48,204 nucleotides of DNA. Origin: FEN-1250 sp039918615 (GTDB taxonomy: Bacteria; Gemmatimonadota; Gemmatimonadetes; Gemmatimonadales; Gemmatimonadaceae). The stretch is taken from NCBI GenBank assembly GCA_039918615.1, contig JBDSHG010000194.1:1-48204 (forward strand), in the 5' to 3' direction. The notes under the pieces were generated by a model. It worked only from the letters and a program-made list of their open reading frames with translations, was not told where the DNA came from and searched no databases. The translations under genes and the position numbers were made by a program. Of the stretch, positions 44,587-48,204 are shown in pieces; position 1 is the first letter of the stretch, and the number at the start of each line of letters is the position of its first letter.

Positions 44587-45861
44587 GTGAACATTTCCCT
44601 CAAGCGTTATCTCGCCGCCGGCGCCCTCTTCGCTGCCGCGTGCTCCCCGCGCACCACGACGCCCGCGCCGGCTCCCGCGCCCGCCGCCGTCGCGCACACA
44701 GTCGCCATTTACGCCGACACGCCGGTCACCGACATAGCGACGCTCGTCTCGCGCCTCGATCTCGAGAAGTACAAGGCGACGATCAAGGGGCTCACGCACT
44801 TCGGCGACCGGCGACAGGGCACGGCGCGCAACGCGCAGGCCGTCGACTGGATCCAGGCGCAGCTCGAGAGCTACGGGTGCAAGACGGCGCGCATCGTGTA
44901 CGACTTCCAGCCCCCGCCGCCCCGCGTGCGCACGCCAATGGACTCCGTCGCGCGCGCGCGCGCCGCGCGAAATGCCATCGGCGGCGGACGGAATCGCGGC
45001 GCGCAGATGCCCACCGGCGTCAACACCGATTCCGCGCGTCAGCCCGACGCGAAGCTCCGCGCGCTCGACACGCCGCAGAGCGTCGCAGGCGAGCGGCAGG
45101 AGGTCTATTGCACGAAGGTCGGCACCACGCATCCGAACGAGATGTACATCGTCGGCGGACATATGGATGGCATCGGCTGGGGCGAGGCCGCGAACGATGA
45201 TGGCTCCGGCACCGCGCTCGTGATGGAGCTCGCGCGCGTCTTCTCGTCGCCCGACGTGCGCACCGATCGCACGATTCGCTTTGCGCTCTGGAACAACGAG
45301 GAGACGGGGCTCGACGGCGCGAAGGCGTACGTCGCGCAGCGCCAGGCGCTGCAGGGGATCGAGTCGCCGAAGGGTTCGGGGCAATATCCCGAGCCAAAAT
45401 GGCTTGGCATGGTGCAGCACGACATGATGATGTTCGACCACGGGATGCCGAAGCCCGACGGCACGATGGCGAAGGAGCAGCGCTCCGAAGCCGACGTCAA
45501 CATCGAATTTCAATCGCGCTCGAAGTACGCGGCCGATGCAGAGAAGCTCGCGTGGGCGTTCGCCGATGCGAATGAGCAGTACGCCACCGACTATCCGGCG
45601 CAGGTGGGGCGGCACATGACGAACACGGACTCGTCGCCGTTCATGGACATCGTCCCGGCGATCAGCATGCGCGAGAACGAGCGCGGCGCGCAGATCGGCG
45701 ATGGGTGGGATCCGCAGTGGCATCAGCCCACCGACGTCTTCTCCTTCTACACCGACAACGACTTTCGCCTGGGGCTCAACGCGGCGCAGACGGCGCTCGG
45801 CGCCATCGCGACGCTCGCGGGGGCGCGCGTGGGTCCGGGCGCGGCGACTCCGGCGCCGTAG
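44587..45861 (+). CDS. M28 family zinc aminopeptidase, lipoprotein
   Basis: Starting at GTG 44587 the product has 424 residues and a lipobox (FAAAC, Cys19). The M28 metal and catalytic motifs are seen in IVGGHMDGIGWGEAANDDGSGTALVMELARV, FALWNNEETGLDGAKAY and DMMMFDHG, and a last ligand lies in the C-terminal HQPTDVFSFY. It probably removes N-terminal residues from peptides outside the cytoplasm. A short Ala/Pro linker follows the lipid anchor, and an Arg-rich variable loop occurs near residue 115-145. Confidence 0.9.
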   Translation: MNISLKRYLAAGALFAAACSPRTTTPAPAPAPAAVAHTVAIYADTPVTDIATLVSRLDLEKYKATIKGLTHFGDRRQGTARNAQAVDWIQAQLESYGCKTARIVYDFQPPPPRVRTPMDSVARARAARNAIGGGRNRGAQMPTGVNTDSARQPDAKLRALDTPQSVAGERQEVYCTKVGTTHPNEMYIVGGHMDGIGWGEAANDDGSGTALVMELARVFSSPDVRTDRTIRFALWNNEETGLDGAKAYVAQRQALQGIESPKGSGQYPEPKWLGMVQHDMMMFDHGMPKPDGTMAKEQRSEADVNIEFQSRSKYAADAEKLAWAFADANEQYATDYPAQVGRHMTNTDSSPFMDIVPAISMRENERGAQIGDGWDPQWHQPTDVFSFYTDNDFRLGLNAAQTALGAIATLAGARVGPGAATPAP

Positions 45862-45897
45862 GCGCCCGGAGGCGGCCGGCGCCCAGGTTGAAAGTAT

Positions 45898-45912
45898 TTG
45901 TTATGACAGGTA
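45898..45912 (+). promoter_or_regulatory. MarR-type operator in marR promoter
   Basis: TTGTTATGACAGGTA here matches TTGTTATAACAGGTA at 46415-46429 in 14 of 15 bases. The core TGTTATGACA is a near-palindrome. It lies between TTGAAA (45888-45893) and TATGTT (45911-45916), 17 bases apart, so it is well placed for autorepression. The -10 ends 6 bases before the ATG, implying a leaderless transcript. Confidence 0.7.
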
Positions 45913-45922
45913 TGTTTCACGC

Positions 45923-46393
45923 ATGAACAGTCACCTGCAGCGCGAGATCAAGCAGACCAAACCCTTCGCGAGGCCGAGCGATGAGGCGCTGCTCTCGATT
46001 CTCCGTACGGCCACGATACTGGAGCATGGCACGAACGAGCTGCTCCGCCCCTACGGGATCACGATGACGCAGTACAACGTGCTGCGCATTCTGCGGGGAG
46101 CGGGGGCGCGGGGGCTGTGCGGCAGGGAGATCGGCGAGCGGCTCATCTCGAGCGTGCCGGACGTTTCACGTCTGCTCGACCGCATGGAGGTCATGGGGCT
46201 GCTGACCAAGGAGCGCGACTCCGGGGATCGGCGGCACGTGACGGCGCGGATCACGCCGAAGGGGCGGCGGGTGCTGACCCACGCGACGAGCCCCGAGCTC
46301 GAGGCGTTCGGCCGTGAGCGGATCGAGCGGCTCGCTCCGCGGGCGGTTGAGGCCCTCACGGAGGCTTTAGCGGTGATTCGCATGGATGTGTGA
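45923..46393 (+). CDS. MarR family transcriptional regulator
   Basis: The 156-residue winged-helix protein starts at ATG 45923. The DNA-binding core is YGITMTQYNVLRILRGAGARGLCGREIGERLISSVPDVSRLLDRMEVMGLLTKERDSGDRRHVTARITPKGRRVL, with the DRR wing typical of MarR. One Cys (GLCGRE) lies in the HTH region and might sense oxidants; this is not shown. The protein probably represses itself and the DoxX-LLM pair through the matching operators at 45898 and 46415. Confidence 0.93.
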   Translation: MNSHLQREIKQTKPFARPSDEALLSILRTATILEHGTNELLRPYGITMTQYNVLRILRGAGARGLCGREIGERLISSVPDVSRLLDRMEVMGLLTKERDSGDRRHVTARITPKGRRVLTHATSPELEAFGRERIERLAPRAVEALTEALAVIRMDV

Positions 46394-46414
46394 ACTTTTT
46401 TTTCGATCTAATAG

Positions 46415-46429
46415 TTGTTATAACAGGTA
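46415..46429 (+). promoter_or_regulatory. MarR-type operator before the DoxX gene
   Basis: TTGTTATAACAGGTA contains the perfect palindrome TGTTATAACA (46416-46425). It repeats the site in front of the MarR gene and lies 30 bases before the DoxX ATG. A -10-like TAGTTT (46428-46433) is aligned as in the marR promoter; the -35 is weak. Confidence 0.7.
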
Positions 46430-46458
46430 GTTTTATTTCTCTTTCTCGTGATTGACCC

Positions 46459-46989
46459 ATGCATACTTCTCTTCTCGATCTCGCAACTATCAGCGCCGGG
46501 CTTCTCGTCGCCCGGCTCGCAGTCGGACTTCTGATGGCCGCCCACGGCTCGCAGAAACTCTTCGGCTGGTTCGGCGGACACGGCATCGCCGGTACCGCGG
46601 GCTTCTTCGAAGCGATCGGCTTTCGACCGGGCCGCCTCTTTGCGATCGTCGCCTCGGCGACCGAGATCGTGAGCGGCATCCTCGTTGCGCTCGGATTGCT
46701 CGGACCGATCGGTCCTGCGCTCATGCTGTCCGTGATGATCGTGGCGGCGGTGAGCGTCCACTGGAAGAACGGCCTCTTCGCCGCGAACGGCGGGATCGAG
46801 GTCGCGTTGTTCTATGGTGCCGCAGCAGTGGCGCTGGCTCTGACTGGCTTCGGGAGCTACTCGCTCGACTCGCTGCTCGGTCTGCAGCCGCTCTACACGC
46901 CGACGCTCGCCCTCATCGTGCTCGCCATCGGATTCCTCGGCGGCGTGGGCAACCTGCTCGCGCGTCGTCAGCCCGTCGTCGCAGCGTAA
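46459..46989 (+). CDS. DoxX family membrane protein
   Basis: This 176-residue protein has four hydrophobic helices and the DoxX signature LLVARLAVGLLMAAHGSQKLFGWFGGHGIAGTAGFFEAIGFRPG. The following parts include ASATEIVSGILVALGLLGPIGPALMLSVMIVA and HWKNGLFAANGGIEVALFYGAAAVALALTG. The family is linked to thiol or quinone redox balance at the membrane, though its biochemistry is not settled. It sits between the MarR regulator and an LLM oxidoreductase, with a shared operator motif, so a stress-responsive role is likely. Confidence 0.93.
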   Translation: MHTSLLDLATISAGLLVARLAVGLLMAAHGSQKLFGWFGGHGIAGTAGFFEAIGFRPGRLFAIVASATEIVSGILVALGLLGPIGPALMLSVMIVAAVSVHWKNGLFAANGGIEVALFYGAAAVALALTGFGSYSLDSLLGLQPLYTPTLALIVLAIGFLGGVGNLLARRQPVVAA

Positions 46990-47004
46990 GCACGAGACTC
47001 CATT

Positions 47005-48063
47005 ATGGAAATCGGGATCTATACATTCGCCGAGCGTACGCCGGATGCCAGTGGGCATCTGGTGAGCGCGGAGCAGCGGCTCGCGGATCTGCTCGAGGAG
47101 ATCGAGCTCGCGGACCAGCTTGGCCTCGATGTCTTCGGAGTGGGCGAGCATCATCGTCCCGACTACGTCGTGTCGTCGCCGGCGGTGGTGCTCGCCGCCG
47201 GCGCGGCGCGCACGAAGCGCATCCGTCTCACGAGCGCCGTGACGGTGCTCAGCTCCGACGATCCCGTTCGTGTCTTCCAGGACTTCGCGACGCTCGACCT
47301 CCTTTCGAATGGAAGAGCCGAGATCATGGCGGGACGTGGCTCGTTCATCGAGTCGTTCCCGCTCTTCGGTTACGATCTCGACGACTACGATGAGCTGTTC
47401 GCCGAAAAGCTCGAGCTGCTGCTGAAGCTGCGCGCGAGCGAGAAGGCGGAGTGGAGCGGAGTGCATCGTGCGCCGATCCACGGACTGTCCGTATTCCCGC
47501 GCCCCGTGCAGAATCCGCTGCCCGTGTGGGTCGCGGTCGGCGGCACGCCGCAGTCCGTGGTGCGTGCGGCAACACTCGGCCTCCCGATGGCGCTCGCGAT
47601 CATCGGCGGGGAGCCAGAGCGCTTCAAGCCAATGGTCGATCTCTATCGCGAGGCGGCGAAGCGCGCGGGGCACGATCCGGCCACGCTGCCGGTAAGCATC
47701 AACTCGCACGGCTACATCGCGGACACGTCGAAGCAGGCGTCGGACGAGGCCTATCCGCCGTACTTCGACGTGATGGGACGCATCGGGCGCGAGCGAGGGT
47801 GGACACTGCCGACGCGCGCGAAGTTCGAGGCCGAGCGGTCGAAGCGGGGCGCGCTGCTGGTTGGTGATCCGCAGGAAGTGATCGACAAGGTGCTTTGGGA
47901 GCACGAGCTCTTCGCGCACGACCGCTTCCTGATGCAGATGAGCGTCGGCACGATGCCGCACGCGCAGATCATGCATTCGATCGAGCTGCTCGGTGACGTC
48001 GTTGCGCCGGCGGTACGGAAGGCGCTCGGCGCGCCCGCGACACTGGCGATCTCGAATTCCTGA
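47005..48063 (+). CDS. LLM class flavin-dependent oxidoreductase
   Basis: The 352-residue TIM-barrel protein belongs to the bacterial luciferase-like superfamily, in the LLM subgroup that includes Atu2307-like proteins. Family blocks are MEIGIYTFAERTPD, LADQLGLDVFGVGEHHRPDYVVSSPAVVLAA, TSAVTVLSSDDPVRVFQDFATLDLLSNGRAEIMAGRGSF and VWVAVGGTPQSVVRAA. It likely uses FMN (or F420) to oxidise a small molecule; the substrate is unknown. It follows the DoxX gene by 15 bases and is presumably under the same MarR control. Confidence 0.94.
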   Translation: MEIGIYTFAERTPDASGHLVSAEQRLADLLEEIELADQLGLDVFGVGEHHRPDYVVSSPAVVLAAGAARTKRIRLTSAVTVLSSDDPVRVFQDFATLDLLSNGRAEIMAGRGSFIESFPLFGYDLDDYDELFAEKLELLLKLRASEKAEWSGVHRAPIHGLSVFPRPVQNPLPVWVAVGGTPQSVVRAATLGLPMALAIIGGEPERFKPMVDLYREAAKRAGHDPATLPVSINSHGYIADTSKQASDEAYPPYFDVMGRIGRERGWTLPTRAKFEAERSKRGALLVGDPQEVIDKVLWEHELFAHDRFLMQMSVGTMPHAQIMHSIELLGDVVAPAVRKALGAPATLAISNS

Positions 48064-48108
48064 TCGCTAGATTCGGGCGTCGACTCGACCCGAATCCGGA
48101 GCGCGCGA

Positions 48109-48204
48109 ATGGCAGAGTTGAAGACGGGGCTCACGGGAGCGAGCGTGAGTGCGTTCATCAAGGCGATCCCCGACGCGACGGTGAGCAAGGACGCCGCGGT
48201 GCTC
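48109..48204 (+). CDS. DUF1801 domain protein, 3' end cut by window
   Basis: The frame opens at ATG 48109 with CGGAG in front and runs to the window edge (32 residues). The start MAELKTGLTGASVSAFIKAI followed by a KDAAVL segment is typical of DUF1801 proteins, which have no established function. Only the N-terminus is visible. Confidence 0.75.
   Translation, partial: MAELKTGLTGASVSAFIKAIPDATVSKDAAVL

Noticed and set aside
44470..45723. Long minus-strand open frame continuing upstream from the Crp/Fnr gene
   Set aside because: It lies antisense to the M28 peptidase gene, is rich in Arg and Ala, and the Crp/Fnr fold begins at the ATG at 44469.
1..48204. tRNA, rRNA or CRISPR features
   Set aside because: Intergenic spaces were read for tRNA T-arm patterns and for regularly spaced repeats; none was found by eye, although weak tRNAs cannot be excluded without a covariance search.

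Overview
The window is a high-GC stretch of an aerobic heterotrophic bacterium's chromosome. Several traits point to Gemmatimonadota: a Ser/Thr kinase fused to a TolB-like domain and TPR repeats, a DUF5916 outer-membrane-type protein, two beta-lactamase-fold hydrolases, a YncE/phosphoesterase fusion, an LVIVD-repeat protein beside a DUF305 protein, and many N-terminal lipoboxes. No rRNA, 16S fragment or other marker confirms this, so the phylum is an inference. I saw no tRNA, rRNA or CRISPR array.

Layout. 1-5.3 kb: a cut SnoaL-like lipoprotein, an ankyrin protein, a NylB-like serine hydrolase, an ACT-domain protein and small hypotheticals. 5.3-9.0 kb: a minus-strand overlapping set of protein kinase, glutaminyl cyclase and GNAT acetyltransferase. 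9.1-19.3 kb: DUF305 and LVIVD exported proteins, a HerA-like DUF853 ATPase, a YncE/alkaline-phosphatase-superfamily lipoprotein and a DUF5916 protein. 19.3-21.9 kb: a lower-GC island with a DUF3883 predicted nuclease-fold gene and a complete IS3-family element that has a -1 frameshift signal. 21.9-25.3 kb: a TPP riboswitch with thiC, then yhbY, a 7Fe ferredoxin, a membrane protein and a GNAT. 25.3-29.0 kb: a lipoprotein, a secreted rhodanese, and a split transketolase operon with a PLDc_N membrane protein.

29.1-32.2 kb is the most unusual locus. Three genes joined by 4-base overlaps encode a receiver protein, a tandem KaiC-family ATPase and a soluble GAF histidine kinase. The receiver has Glu in place of the phosphoacceptor Asp and Arg in place of one Mg-binding acid. 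No kaiA or kaiB is present.

32.4-39.6 kb: a PLP deaminase-like gene with no canonical start for its conserved N-terminus, an AI-2E transporter, RNase D, a frameshifted membrane gene with a paralogue remnant, a MIP18/SufT-like factor, a beta-lactamase-family protein with a Lys/Ser-rich tail, and a thioredoxin-reductase-like enzyme. 39.6-43.1 kb: a matrixin, an FMN reductase, and an arsR-arsM-arsC operon with two matching ArsR-type operators and an apparently leaderless promoter, but no arsenite efflux gene. 43.2-48.2 kb: a lipoprotein, a Crp/Fnr regulator, an M28 peptidase, then a MarR-DoxX-LLM oxidoreductase cluster with twin palindromic operators, and the start of a DUF1801 gene at the right edge.
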